64,000 nucleotides of DNA, from the NCBI GenBank assembly GCA_036259835.1, contig DATABA010000019.1, positions 17,616 to 81,615 of the forward strand, read 5' to 3'. A program made the translations under genes and the position numbers. The stretch is from JALYGK01 sp036259835. GTDB taxonomy: Bacteria; Actinomycetota; UBA4738. The notes under the pieces were generated by a model. It was not told where the DNA came from, made no database searches, and saw only the letters and a program-made list of their open reading frames with translations. Below are positions 16,851-25,451 of the stretch, in pieces (position 1 is the first letter of the stretch; each line of letters opens with the position of its first letter).

Positions 16851-16930
16851 GGGTAGGAGGCACGTTGGAGCTGGCCTCCATACCCTTTCAAAAGGCGAAA
16901 GGACATGTCCGCAAGGACAAGGAGAGGAGG
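16851..16930 (+). promoter_or_regulatory. Structured 5' leader of livK
   Basis: The 293-nt gap before livK has no gene. Its last 80 nt fold well: GGGTAGGAGGC (16851-16861) pairs with GCCTCCATACCC (16874-16885, one bulge) and is followed by TTTC; CCTTT/AAAGG is a small stem; TGTCC-GCAA-GGACA (16906-16919) is a GNRA-tetraloop hairpin directly before the ribosome site AGGAGAGGAGG. The first hairpin could attenuate, and the last could tune ribosome access or stabilise the mRNA. No known riboswitch motif is recognised. Confidence 0.45.
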
Positions 16931-16936
16931 GATCGA

Positions 16937-18277
16937 GTGACGAGGCGAAAATCGCTTCTGACAGTAGCCCTAATGGGCGCCCTCACGCTGATCGGCGCGG
17001 CGTGCGCCGATGAGCAGGGCCCCGGTCAACCCGGGGGCCAGGGGGCGCAGGCAACATGCCAGCAGGACGAGTTCGGGTGTGTCCAGTACGGCGCCGGTGA
17101 GCCCATCAAGCTCGGAGGCATGCTGACCATCTCGGGCGACACCGCGACGCTCGGACAGGACAGCGCCAACGGAGTCAACCTGGCCATCGACAACCTCGAC
17201 GGAACACTGGACGGGCAGAAGGGCCAGCTGCTGGGCCGCTCCGTCAGCTTTAACGTTGAGGACAGCCTGTGCACGGCCGAAGGCGGGCAGGCTGCCGGCA
17301 CGAGGGTCGCTGCTGACCCGAAGGTAGTGGCGGTCATCGGGACGAGCTGCTCCAGCGAAGCCCTGGGTGTGGCCGACCGGATTCTGTCCGACAAGGGAAT
17401 CGTGCTGATTTCCCCGTCGAACACGAACCCGAACCTGACCGCGGAAGGCACACACCAGCCCTTCTACGCCCGGACGGCCCACAACGACAAGATCCAGGGC
17501 GCGATCGTGGCGAACTGGGCGTACGACGAAGCGGGGGCCAGAACCGCCGCGACGATCAACGACGAGAGCCCGTACGCGGACGCTCTGGCGGCCGTGTTCC
17601 GGCAGGTGTTCCAGGCCAAGGGCGGTCAGATCGTTGCCGAGGAAGCCATCCAGAGCACCGACAAGGACTTCAAGCCGCTTCTGACCCGGATCGGGCAGGC
17701 GCAGCCAGACATCCTGTACTACCCCGTGTTCAACCCGGCCTGCGGACTCGTCGCGAAGCAGGGCCGGCCAATCGCCGGTCTCAGGGACACACGCTTCATC
17801 GGATCCGACGGATGTGCCGCTCCGGACTACGGCCAAGTGGCGGGGAACACCGCGGAGGGCACCTTCCTGTCGAGCCCGGACCTGTCCGGGTTCACGGAGG
17901 CACAGTTCTACAAGGACCAGTTCCTTCCGCAGTACCGAGAGCAGTTCGGAAGCGCCCCCACGGCGTCGTTCCACGCTCACGCGTATGACGCCGCGAACAT
18001 CGTGTTCGACGCGATCGAGCAGGTGGCCATCCGAGAGGGGGACAACATTTTCATCCCCCGGACGGCTCTGAAGGACGCCATCCTCGAAACCCGGAATTAC
18101 CGCGGAGTGACGGGAACGATCAGCTGCAACCCCCTTGGGGACTGCGCAGCAGTGATCCCGATCGCCGTGTATGAGGTCCCGAACGACCCGTTCGTCGGCG
18201 AACAGACGGACGCCAGGCCCGTCTTTAGTCAGACGCTCTCACTGCAAGAAGCCGAGCAGCTGGCCGGCGGATCATAG
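16937..18277 (+). CDS. livK: Branched-chain amino acid ABC transporter substrate-binding lipoprotein
   Basis: Extracytoplasmic binding protein of the LivJ/LivK (periplasmic-binding type 1) family, 446 residues. GTG 16937 lies 6 nt after the strong ribosome site AGGAGAGGAGG. The signal peptide (VTRRKSLLTVALMGALTLIG) leads to a lipobox-like GAAC with C23 as lipidated residue, then a Gly/Gln-rich linker. The type 1 fold is visible from GGMLTISGD and AVIGTSCSSEALGVADRI to SFHAHAYDAANIV. It is the first gene of livKHMGF and is separated from livH by a terminator-like hairpin, which would give excess binding protein over permease. Confidence 0.93.
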   Translation: MTRRKSLLTVALMGALTLIGAACADEQGPGQPGGQGAQATCQQDEFGCVQYGAGEPIKLGGMLTISGDTATLGQDSANGVNLAIDNLDGTLDGQKGQLLGRSVSFNVEDSLCTAEGGQAAGTRVAADPKVVAVIGTSCSSEALGVADRILSDKGIVLISPSNTNPNLTAEGTHQPFYARTAHNDKIQGAIVANWAYDEAGARTAATINDESPYADALAAVFRQVFQAKGGQIVAEEAIQSTDKDFKPLLTRIGQAQPDILYYPVFNPACGLVAKQGRPIAGLRDTRFIGSDGCAAPDYGQVAGNTAEGTFLSSPDLSGFTEAQFYKDQFLPQYREQFGSAPTASFHAHAYDAANIVFDAIEQVAIREGDNIFIPRTALKDAILETRNYRGVTGTISCNPLGDCAAVIPIAVYEVPNDPFVGEQTDARPVFSQTLSLQEAEQLAGGS

Positions 18278-18300
18278 GGTCAGCCTGAAAAGGGTAAGCT

Positions 18301-18340
18301 GCGGGTGGGCGAGTTAGAGCCCACCCGCAGTTTGCTTTTT
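18301..18340 (+). terminator. Intercistronic terminator/attenuator between livK and livH
   Basis: A perfect 10-bp stem GCGGGTGGGC (18301-18310) and GCCCACCCGC (18319-18328) with an 8-nt loop is followed by AGTTTGCTTTTT. It resembles a partial intrinsic terminator used in ABC operons to set a high ratio of binding protein to permease. Confidence 0.75.
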
Positions 18341-18371
18341 GCGCGCATTCCTGACGACGGAATACGAAGAC

Positions 18372-19481
18372 GTGGGCACGAATCCGCAGGACATCACACT
18401 CGAGGCTACGGGAGGGCGAGTCGGCCTCCTTCAGCGATTCCCGGTTCGACGGGTCATCCAATGGGTTCTGGCGGTGGCCATCGTCTTGGGTGTTGTCGTC
18501 GGCACCTACCAGACGCTCATTCTCCCGGAGGCGGAAGGCATCTCCGGGGCGGGGTGGCGCGATCTGATCATTGCCGGACTGGCCCGAGGCAGCATCTATG
18601 CACTCATTGCCATCGGATATTCGCTGGTCTACGGCATTCTTGGAATGATCAACTTCGCCCACGGCGAAGTCTTCATGGCGGGAGCGTTCTCGTCGTACTT
18701 CGTCGGCGTCGTCCTTGAACAGGACGGTTTGATGAACGACAACCCGGTCCTGGCCGTTCTCATTCTGTTCCTCGTGGCGATGGCGGTCTCGACCGGCGTC
18801 GCCGTTCTATTGGAACGAGTGGCCTACCGGCCGCTTCGGAACGCCCCAAGGCTGGTCCCGCTGATCACCGCCATCGGCGCGTCTCTCTTCCTCCAGAACG
18901 CGTTCCGCGGGTTCTTCGGGCCGAACGCCCGTGGCTACGCGAAGCCGGCAACGCTCGAAGGCGACTGGAGCATCTTCGGCATTCCGGTTGGCCGGGTCGG
19001 GCTGATCATCGTCCTGACCGCACTCGTTGCGATGTTCGCGCTCTCGTTGTTCGTCGCCAGAACGAAGACCGGGAAGTCCATGCGCGCGCTGTCGCAGGAC
19101 AAGGAGATAGCCAGCCTCATGGGCATCAACGTTGACGGAACCATCGTCCGTACGTTCGCCATCGGTGGCGTGATGGCCGGCATAGCCGGCGTCCTCTTTG
19201 CCATGTTCATTGGAAGCGTCGATCCGTTCATGGGTTTTGTTCCGGGCATCAAGGCGTTCACGGCGGCAGTGCTCGGCGGAATCGGTAGTATCGCCGGCGC
19301 GGCGCTCGGAGGAATCTTCCTTGGCCTTGTCGAAGCCGTGGCGCCCTTCCTGTTGCTAACGGGCGCGGGAGTCCCGTCCCCGAATCAGCTGAGTGATGTG
19401 GTGGCTTTCACGGTCCTGGTCCTGGTCTTGATCTTCCGGCCGGGCGGGATCCTCGGAACGGGCGAACCGGAGAAGGTGTGA
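18372..19481 (+). CDS. livH: Branched-chain amino acid ABC permease LivH
   Basis: Integral membrane permease, 369 residues from GTG 18372. The N-terminal cytoplasmic tail (about 30 residues) is longer than usual and is followed by an extra hydrophobic segment at about 32-50. The LivH core starts with GLARGSIYALIAIGYSLVYG and contains INFAHGEVFM and AVLGGIGSIAGAALGG, the EAA-like loop contacting the ATPases. The start is uncertain: the frame is open to a TTG at 18339, but that lies inside the terminator hairpin, so GTG 18372 with weak GAAGA upstream is preferred. Confidence 0.9.
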   Translation: MGTNPQDITLEATGGRVGLLQRFPVRRVIQWVLAVAIVLGVVVGTYQTLILPEAEGISGAGWRDLIIAGLARGSIYALIAIGYSLVYGILGMINFAHGEVFMAGAFSSYFVGVVLEQDGLMNDNPVLAVLILFLVAMAVSTGVAVLLERVAYRPLRNAPRLVPLITAIGASLFLQNAFRGFFGPNARGYAKPATLEGDWSIFGIPVGRVGLIIVLTALVAMFALSLFVARTKTGKSMRALSQDKEIASLMGINVDGTIVRTFAIGGVMAGIAGVLFAMFIGSVDPFMGFVPGIKAFTAAVLGGIGSIAGAALGGIFLGLVEAVAPFLLLTGAGVPSPNQLSDVVAFTVLVLVLIFRPGGILGTGEPEKV

Positions 19482-19482
19482 C

Positions 19483-21360
19483 GTGAAAGCAAACGAGCTC
19501 ATCCGGCCAACCGCCGCACAGGATGAACCGGAGCAGCGGATGCTGCCTCCCGAGTTCACTGTTCCGTCACTGGCGAAGAGCGCCGTGCGCGCGGGCCTGC
19601 TCGGCGGGGTGGTGGTGATCTTCCTTTCGGCGGTCGGAATGATCGAGAAGTTCCAGACCCGGAACCTCATCAGTAACCAGATCACGGTAAGCCGGCTTCT
19701 GTTGGCGCTGCCGCCATTCATCGTCGCCTATCTAGTCGTGCGGCCGCGGGTCATCCGGGGGAAACCGGAGGAAGTACCGCCGCGACCGGCAATCATGGCA
19801 GGCGCCATTGCGGGGGCGACCACCGGCGCGTTGACGATCGCAGCGGTGGCCCTCTGGCAGGTCTTCGATCCGCTGACGGTTCGAAACATCTTCGTTGCGC
19901 TGTCGCCGACGTTGATGGAGATCCTCACCTTCGAAGAGAGCCTCGCGGTGGCGGCCCTGATTTGGGTGGTCGGGGGAGCAGCGCTCGGCGCGGCCGGCGG
20001 CGGCGTCAGGGAAGTCCCAGAGCGGTTTCGTCGTCCTTTGTTCATCGGGTTCTGGACAGTGCTGATCGTTGGCATCCTTCAACGAGTCCTGCCCCAGTTG
20101 CTCTTCGAGCTTGGACTAACCACCGGGTGGCTCTACAGCTCGATCTTCGGCGGCCTCACCGTTTCCGGAGCCCTGCTGATCTTCGTGGTCGCCACCGGCC
20201 TCGGGTTCCTGTGGACGCTGCGGCGGCCCCAGATCCAGCGGGTTCTTCAGGAGCGAAGGGAGCAGCGGGCGGCGTTGTCGCTCGTCGGCTTCATCGTGGT
20301 CGGTCTTGTCCTGATCGTCCTTCCTCACCTCCTGGGGTCCGTGCTCACCAACATCCTCGGCCGGGTCGGCATCTTCGTTCTCATGGGACTGGGGCTGAAC
20401 ATCGTGGTGGGATTCGCCGGACTGCTGGACCTCGGCTACGTCGCGTTCTTCGCGGTGGGCGCGTACTTCCTGGCACTGCTTTCGGGAGCGAATCTCGTCA
20501 CTTCCCTTGGCGCCACCCAGGATCCCTCCTTCAGCATGGGGCTGAACTTCTACACGGCCCTTCCATTCGTCGTGCTCATCGCGGCGTTCATCGGCATGTT
20601 GATCGGCGCGCCGGTGCTTCGGCTTCGCGGCGACTATCTCGCGATCGTCACCCTGGGGTTCGGGGAGATCGCCCGGATCCTCGTGACCTCCAATGCGCTT
20701 CGGAACTACACCGGCGGAGCGCAGGGCCTCCGTGACGTCACCAGCGCCAACGTCCTCGGCATCGACTTCCGAAGCCCCCAGAACTTCTACTACCTGGTGT
20801 TGGCGCTTCTTCTCGTTGCGGTCTACATCTCGCTTCGTTTGCTCAACTCGCGGACCGGCCGGGCCTGGGCGGCAATGCGCGAGGACGAGCAGGTGGCTGA
20901 AGCCATGGGCGTGAGCACCGTGAAGTACAAGCTGCTGGCGTTTGCCATGGGCGGCGCGGTCGGATCCTTCTCCGGCGCGATGTTCGTCATCCAGGTAGGA
21001 ACGGTGCAACCCGATAGCTTCGGGATCCTGGTTTCTATCTCGGCGCTCGCCGTGGTGATCCTCGGCGGCATGGGCAGCATCAAGGGAGTCATCGTCGGCG
21101 GTCTCGCCCTGATCGGCATCCCCGAACTGTTGGCCGAGTTCGAGGAATTCCGGCTGCTCGTCTACGGCGCCGTGATCATGGCGATGATGATCCTGAAGCC
21201 CGAAGGGCTTTTGCCGAACGTGCGCCGGATGCGCGAGCTGCACGAGGAAGAGAAGGCCCAGGACGCATGGGCCAGGACCAAGGAGGGACAGGCGCCTGGA
21301 CCGGTCCCCGAGCCCGTCGTGTCGGGCGCCGCGGAGGCCGGGGAGGCTCCGGTCAGATGA
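19483..21360 (+). CDS. livM: Branched-chain amino acid ABC permease LivM with long N-terminal membrane extension
   Basis: The 625-residue permease is about 250 residues longer than usual LivM. Residues 1-30 are cytoplasmic. About six hydrophobic segments follow (near 36-53, 70-87, 102-124, 152-172, 185-208, 220-245), then a basic Arg/Gln linker (247-263). The canonical LivM core begins near 266 and includes GLNIVVGFAGLLDLGYVAF, the EAA-like region and AVVILGGMGSIKG. A charged tail follows. GTG 19483 is one base after the livH stop. The extension is seen directly; its function is unknown. Confidence 0.9.
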   Translation: MKANELIRPTAAQDEPEQRMLPPEFTVPSLAKSAVRAGLLGGVVVIFLSAVGMIEKFQTRNLISNQITVSRLLLALPPFIVAYLVVRPRVIRGKPEEVPPRPAIMAGAIAGATTGALTIAAVALWQVFDPLTVRNIFVALSPTLMEILTFEESLAVAALIWVVGGAALGAAGGGVREVPERFRRPLFIGFWTVLIVGILQRVLPQLLFELGLTTGWLYSSIFGGLTVSGALLIFVVATGLGFLWTLRRPQIQRVLQERREQRAALSLVGFIVVGLVLIVLPHLLGSVLTNILGRVGIFVLMGLGLNIVVGFAGLLDLGYVAFFAVGAYFLALLSGANLVTSLGATQDPSFSMGLNFYTALPFVVLIAAFIGMLIGAPVLRLRGDYLAIVTLGFGEIARILVTSNALRNYTGGAQGLRDVTSANVLGIDFRSPQNFYYLVLALLLVAVYISLRLLNSRTGRAWAAMREDEQVAEAMGVSTVKYKLLAFAMGGAVGSFSGAMFVIQVGTVQPDSFGILVSISALAVVILGGMGSIKGVIVGGLALIGIPELLAEFEEFRLLVYGAVIMAMMILKPEGLLPNVRRMRELHEEEKAQDAWARTKEGQAPGPVPEPVVSGAAEAGEAPVR

Positions 21361-22148
21361 CGAACCTCCTCGAGATCCGCGGCCTTACCAAGTCGTTCGG
21401 CGGTCTGTACGCCGTGAAGGACTTCGACTTTGAGGTTCGAGAAGGTGAGATCGTCAGCATCATCGGGCCAAACGGCGCGGGAAAGACCACGGCGTTCAAC
21501 CTCATAACCGGGTTGTACGACATCGATCGCGGGGACGTTCGGTTCGACGGGAAGAACGTCACGGGACTGAAGCCAAACCAGATCACCAAGGCGGGGATCG
21601 CCAGAACGTTTCAAACCGTCCATCTCTTCCCCAGCATGACGGTCCTCGAGAACGCGATGGTCGGCCAGCACTGCAGAACCAGATCCGGGATCTTCTCCAC
21701 GATCCTCGCGCTTCCGACGGTCTTTTCGGAGGAACGCCGGATACGTGAGAAGGCGAAGGAGGCACTGGACTTTTTTGGTTCGCGCCTCGCGGGGTGGCGC
21801 CACGACGTGCCGGCGAGTTCCCTGTCGTACGCCAACCGGCGCCGACTGGAGATCGCTCGAGCACTGGCCACCGAACCCAAGCTGCTTCTGTTGGACGAGC
21901 CCACCGCCGGAATGAACCCCATGGAAACGCGGGAGCTCACGGAGATCATTTCGAGGCTTCGGGACCAGCTCGGACTGGCCATCCTGGTGATCGAGCACGA
22001 CATGCGAGTGGTGAAGGGAGTGTCCAACCGGGTAATCGCCCTGGACTACGGCGAGAAGATCGCCGAAGGAACCTACGACGAGGTGGCTCATGACGCCCAT
22101 GTCATCGAGGCGTATCTCGGGCGCAGGGCCGATGAGGAGTCGGCATGA
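21357..22148 (+). CDS. livG: Branched-chain amino acid ABC ATP-binding protein LivG
   Basis: ATPase subunit, 263 residues from ATG 21357, which overlaps the livM stop. Walker A is GPNGAGKTT, Walker B LLLLDEPTAGMNP, and the H-loop IEHDM. The ABC signature is unusual: SLSYANRRRLEIARAL, where most LivG proteins read LxYGxQRRLEIARAL, so the central Gly and Gln are replaced by Ala and Arg. The C-terminal end has the LivG extension GEKIAEGTYDEV. Coupled to livF by a 4-nt overlap. Confidence 0.93.
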   Translation: MTNLLEIRGLTKSFGGLYAVKDFDFEVREGEIVSIIGPNGAGKTTAFNLITGLYDIDRGDVRFDGKNVTGLKPNQITKAGIARTFQTVHLFPSMTVLENAMVGQHCRTRSGIFSTILALPTVFSEERRIREKAKEALDFFGSRLAGWRHDVPASSLSYANRRRLEIARALATEPKLLLLDEPTAGMNPMETRELTEIISRLRDQLGLAILVIEHDMRVVKGVSNRVIALDYGEKIAEGTYDEVAHDAHVIEAYLGRRADEESA

Positions 22149-22921
22149 GCGAGCGGGTGGCAACGGACGTTCGTCCCCGGCCCGCCATGGAGCCGGCGCA
22201 GGACGGTAAGCCCGTGCTCGAGCTGGTGAACGTCAGCACCCACTACGGGTTGCTGAGTGTGCTGCGAAACGTGAACGTCCAGATTTTCTCCGGCGAGATC
22301 GTGTGCCTGCTCGGTGGCAACGCCAGCGGCAAGACCACCACGCTGAAGACCATCCTTGGGTACGTCCCTCCCAGTGAGGGAGAGATCCGGCTGGACGGCG
22401 AGGTCATCAGCGGCCTGGACACGACCCAGATCGTTTCCCGCGGCATCACCATGGTGCCGGAGAACCGGCGCCTGTTCACCAAGATGACGGTGAAGGACAA
22501 CCTGGAGCTGGGAGCTTACCTGCGCAAGGACAGGCACAAGATCCAGCAGGACATGGAGCGGGTTCTATCGATTTTTCCGAGACTGAAGGAGCGACTCGCT
22601 CAGAAGGCGGGAACGCTGTCCGGCGGCGAGCAGCAAATGGTGGCCATGGGAAGAGCGTTGATGGCACAGCCGAAGGTCCTGTTGATGGACGAACCATCTA
22701 TGGGACTCGCGCCTATCTTGGTCGAGCAGAACTTCGACATCATCAAGCAGGTGAACGATGAGGGGACGACGATTTTCGTCGTCGAGCAGAACGCGAACAT
22801 GGCGCTATCGATCGCCGACCGTGGCTACGTTCTGCAGACCGGGGAGATCGTGCTCTCCGACACTGCGGAGAACCTGCTCAACAACCCACTCATGCGAGAG
22901 GCATACCTCGGCGAGCTGTAG
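22145..22921 (+). CDS. livF: Branched-chain amino acid ABC ATP-binding protein LivF
   Basis: Second ATPase of the importer, 258 residues, ATG 22145 overlapping the livG stop. Walker A reads GGNASGKTT (Ser in place of Gly in the usual NGAGK), the signature is LSGGEQQMVAMGRAL, Walker B LLMDEPSMGLAP, and the H-loop region reads VVEQNANMAL, as in LivF proteins, which have Gln-Asn there. An N-terminal extension of about 20 residues precedes the fold. LivG and LivF form the heterodimeric motor of this transporter. Confidence 0.93.
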   Translation: MSERVATDVRPRPAMEPAQDGKPVLELVNVSTHYGLLSVLRNVNVQIFSGEIVCLLGGNASGKTTTLKTILGYVPPSEGEIRLDGEVISGLDTTQIVSRGITMVPENRRLFTKMTVKDNLELGAYLRKDRHKIQQDMERVLSIFPRLKERLAQKAGTLSGGEQQMVAMGRALMAQPKVLLMDEPSMGLAPILVEQNFDIIKQVNDEGTTIFVVEQNANMALSIADRGYVLQTGEIVLSDTAENLLNNPLMREAYLGEL

Positions 22922-22936
22922 CGCAAGGGACTCACG

Positions 22937-23587
22937 TCATCCGCACTCGAGCGGAGCAGGCCAGAGCTTCAGGATTCGAAAGGCACACGGATCGACGCGC
23001 GTCCACGGAAGGGTGGTGAGGTCGACGGCGCGCGACTTCCCTGAGCACTCGTCACGGACCTCCCGGAGGATCAGCCGTTCCCCGTTGCGCTCCCACGCGT
23101 AGCGTCCGCGGTCCAGTGTGCAGTTGACATCGTTGAAGAGCGTGATGCGGCGCCCCTCCACGACGTAGTGACCGAGGGTTCGAAAGTTCGCCATTTGGTG
23201 GTCCAGGTAGTACGTCCCCCTGTGAAGAATCAGGGTCGTCACTCCGGGATGCGGCTGAAACGGCGCGCACCGCAGGCACTTGATCGGCAGCGCATCGGGG
23301 ACGCCGCCGAGCTGCTCCAACGTCCTGATCTTCATGTACGTGCCGTCAAGCGGGGTTTCCTTCTCCGGGTCGGGTGTCGGGGTGACGTACGGATAGGGCT
23401 TCAGTTCCGGCGGGACGGTTGCGGGAGGGACCGCGATGTCAACACCGCCGACGCGTTTGACTCTCGGTGATGCCGCCGGTCGTGGTGATTGCTCGTTTCG
23501 TCTCTCCGAAGTTGGGGCTCCCGAACACGACGCGGCCGCCACGAGAACCATCACCATGGGTATCAATCCGGTGCGTGTCCAGCGCAA
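22937..23587 (-). CDS. Secreted lipoprotein of unknown function
   Basis: A 216-residue protein starting at TTG 23587, with AAAGGGA as ribosome site. The signal peptide has a basic start (MRWTRTG), a hydrophobic run and lipobox AAASC, with C21 lipidated. A Pro-rich spacer (to about 80) precedes a small domain with GRRITLFNDVNC, RGRYAWERNGERLIL and DEC. This pattern occurs in uncharacterised actinobacterial extracellular proteins and suggests a small beta barrel (inference). Cysteines in KCLRC and the C-terminal half could form disulfides. It converges with livF 15 nt away and lies divergent from the CGNR regulator. I cannot assign a ligand. Confidence 0.7.
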   Translation of the reverse strand: MRWTRTGLIPMVMVLVAAASCSGAPTSERRNEQSPRPAASPRVKRVGGVDIAVPPATVPPELKPYPYVTPTPDPEKETPLDGTYMKIRTLEQLGGVPDALPIKCLRCAPFQPHPGVTTLILHRGTYYLDHQMANFRTLGHYVVEGRRITLFNDVNCTLDRGRYAWERNGERLILREVRDECSGKSRAVDLTTLPWTRVDPCAFRILKLWPAPLECG

Positions 23588-23692
23588 ACTCGATCCCTTT
23601 CCACAGGCCGCGCGAACGCGGTGAAGCTTTGCTCTCCTTGTGACCGGTGAAAAGCTTATGCTGGTCAGGCTGAAACTGCAAAGAGGGTCAAC

Positions 23693-24298
23693 GTGAAGCG
23701 AAGAAAAGAGATCCCTGAAGGAATCGGTGAGGACGTGGAGCCTGATGGACGGCCGCCCGCTCCCGGGCCGCTACGTCTAATCCAGCAGTTCGTCAATACC
23801 TACAACCACGAGTTCGAACTGGCCCGCGACCGCCTGCGCACTCCGGTTCTGGCGAGGACATGGTTGGTCCGGCACGGGGTTCTTCACCCCCGCGAAGCCC
23901 CAATGTCGCGGACAGACCATCGATCGCTGCTCGCTCTGCGAGAGGCTCTCCGAGCCGTCCTCGTCGACGGAATGTCGCAGGACGCCAGCGCGGCTGCACT
24001 CGACCTTGCGGCACGCCGGGCTCGATTCACCATCCAGTTCCCCTCAGAAAGCGGGCCACGGCTTACCCCCACCGCCACTGGCGTGGCGGGCGCGGCAGGG
24101 GAGATCCTCTCGGCGGCGTTCGAAGCTGGCGTCGAGGGGACATGGGCTCGACTCAAGGCGTGCCGGCAGTGCGAGTGGATCTTCTTCGACCGGTCGAAAA
24201 ACCGGTCGTCGGAGTGGTGCTCCATGTCGATTTGCGGCAACCGGATGAAGAATCGCGAATACCGGCGCCGTCACTCGGGCAATATGGGGCGGACATGA
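23693..24298 (+). CDS. ABATE/CGNR zinc-finger transcriptional regulator
   Basis: A 201-residue protein with the N-terminal ABATE domain (about residues 25-150, starting LRLIQQFVNTYNHE) and a C-terminal CGNR zinc finger with C157, C160, C176 and C181 in the motif CRQC...WCSMSICGNRMKNREYRRRH. This architecture is common in actinobacteria for putative ligand- or stress-responsive DNA-binding proteins. GTG 23693 is preceded by AAGAGGG. Its stop overlaps the ATG of the FAD oxidase (ATGA), so it is likely a regulator co-transcribed with the two oxidase genes; the inducer may be their substrate (inference). Confidence 0.88.
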   Translation: MKRRKEIPEGIGEDVEPDGRPPAPGPLRLIQQFVNTYNHEFELARDRLRTPVLARTWLVRHGVLHPREAPMSRTDHRSLLALREALRAVLVDGMSQDASAAALDLAARRARFTIQFPSESGPRLTPTATGVAGAAGEILSAAFEAGVEGTWARLKACRQCEWIFFDRSKNRSSEWCSMSICGNRMKNREYRRRHSGNMGRT

Positions 24299-25449
24299 AC
24301 AACACCGCGGATGTCGTCATCGTGGGCGGGGGCGTCGTCGGCGTCAGCGCGGCGTACCACCTGGCCGACGCCGGAGCGGGTTCAGTCGTGCTCTTGGAGC
24401 GGGCGGACCGGTTGGGAACCGGTTCCACCGGAGCCTGCGCGGGCGGCTTCCGGCATCAGTTCGGAAGCCGTGTCAACGTGCTTCTGTCGATCGAGTCGAT
24501 CCGAATGATCACGTCGTTCACCGAGCAACACGGGCTCCCGCTCGACGTCGCTCGCGATGGATACCTGTTCCTGGTGGACTCACAGCCGGTGTGGGAAGAG
24601 TTCCTCGACACCGTGGAGATGCAGCGGTCGCTGGGCGTCGAGGTCGAGGTGCTCACGCCAGAGGACGCCGCCGAGCTCATCCCCGGGATCTCGACCGAGA
24701 ACCTGGTGGGCGCGACCTTCGGTCCCAACGACGGGATCGCTGACCCGGCCGGTCTGACTGAGGGATATGCCACCCTCGCCCGCCGGGCCGGCGCTCGGAT
24801 CGAGACCGACGTCGAAGCGACCGCGATTGCTTTGAACGGAGGCCGCGTGGCCGGCGTGAGGACGTCACGGGGCGAAATCTCCTCGCCGGTCGTGGTGAAC
24901 GCGGCCGGCGCCTGGGCCGGACGGCTCAGCGTGACGGCAGGCATCGACCTTCCACTCGAACCCATTCCTCGACACGTTGTGGTGACGGCGGGATTCTCGG
25001 GCGCTCCCGACCGCCGGACCCTGGTCGTGGACGTCGGCACCAGCTTCTACTTCCACCGCGAGGGACCGGGCGTGCTCATGGGAATGGGCAGTCCACACGA
25101 GCGGCCGTCGTTCGACACGATCGTCGACGAACGGTTCATCTCGGAGGAGCTCCTCCCGACGGCAGTTCGGGTGTTGCCTTCGCTGGAAGAGGCCGGCGTC
25201 AGATCCTCCTGGGTCGGCCTGTACGAGATGACCCCTGACCGGCACCCCATCTTGGGGGAGGCTCCCGACAGGGAGGGACTCTTCCTGGCCACCGGGTTCA
25301 GCGGCCACGGTTTCCAGCATGCGCCCGTGGTCGGAAAGCTCCTCGCCGAGATGATCGTGCGGGGCGAGGCCAGATCGCTCGACGTTTCGTCGCTTGGACT
25401 GGACCGGTTCGCCGAGTCGGGCGTGAAGGTCGAAACCCACGTGATTTAG
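24295..25449 (+). CDS. FAD-dependent amine oxidase, sarcosine oxidase beta/DAO family
   Basis: A 384-residue flavoprotein of the D-amino acid oxidase fold. The Rossmann dinucleotide motif is VGGGVVGVSAA (about residues 9-19), with E37 in LLERAD binding the ribose. GSTGACAGGFRHQFGS matches the SoxB/HcnC/4-methylaminobutanoate oxidase group. The C-terminal part has MTPDRHPILG and TGFSGHGFQHAPVVG, the FAD-contacting motif of this family. Likely substrates are N-methylated or secondary amino acids. ATG 24295 overlaps the stop of the regulator and the next oxidase starts 2 nt after its stop. Confidence 0.87.
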   Translation: MNNTADVVIVGGGVVGVSAAYHLADAGAGSVVLLERADRLGTGSTGACAGGFRHQFGSRVNVLLSIESIRMITSFTEQHGLPLDVARDGYLFLVDSQPVWEEFLDTVEMQRSLGVEVEVLTPEDAAELIPGISTENLVGATFGPNDGIADPAGLTEGYATLARRAGARIETDVEATAIALNGGRVAGVRTSRGEISSPVVVNAAGAWAGRLSVTAGIDLPLEPIPRHVVVTAGFSGAPDRRTLVVDVGTSFYFHREGPGVLMGMGSPHERPSFDTIVDERFISEELLPTAVRVLPSLEEAGVRSSWVGLYEMTPDRHPILGEAPDREGLFLATGFSGHGFQHAPVVGKLLAEMIVRGEARSLDVSSLGLDRFAESGVKVETHVI

Positions 25450-25451
25450 CC

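Noticed and set aside
16829..16936. Extended LivK N-terminus
   Set aside because: It would run through the leader hairpins and put a charged stretch before the lipoprotein signal; GTG 16937 has a strong ribosome site.
20116..21243. 375-codon minus-strand frame opposite livM
   Set aside because: His/Asp/Glu-rich reading typical of the reverse complement of a membrane protein gene.
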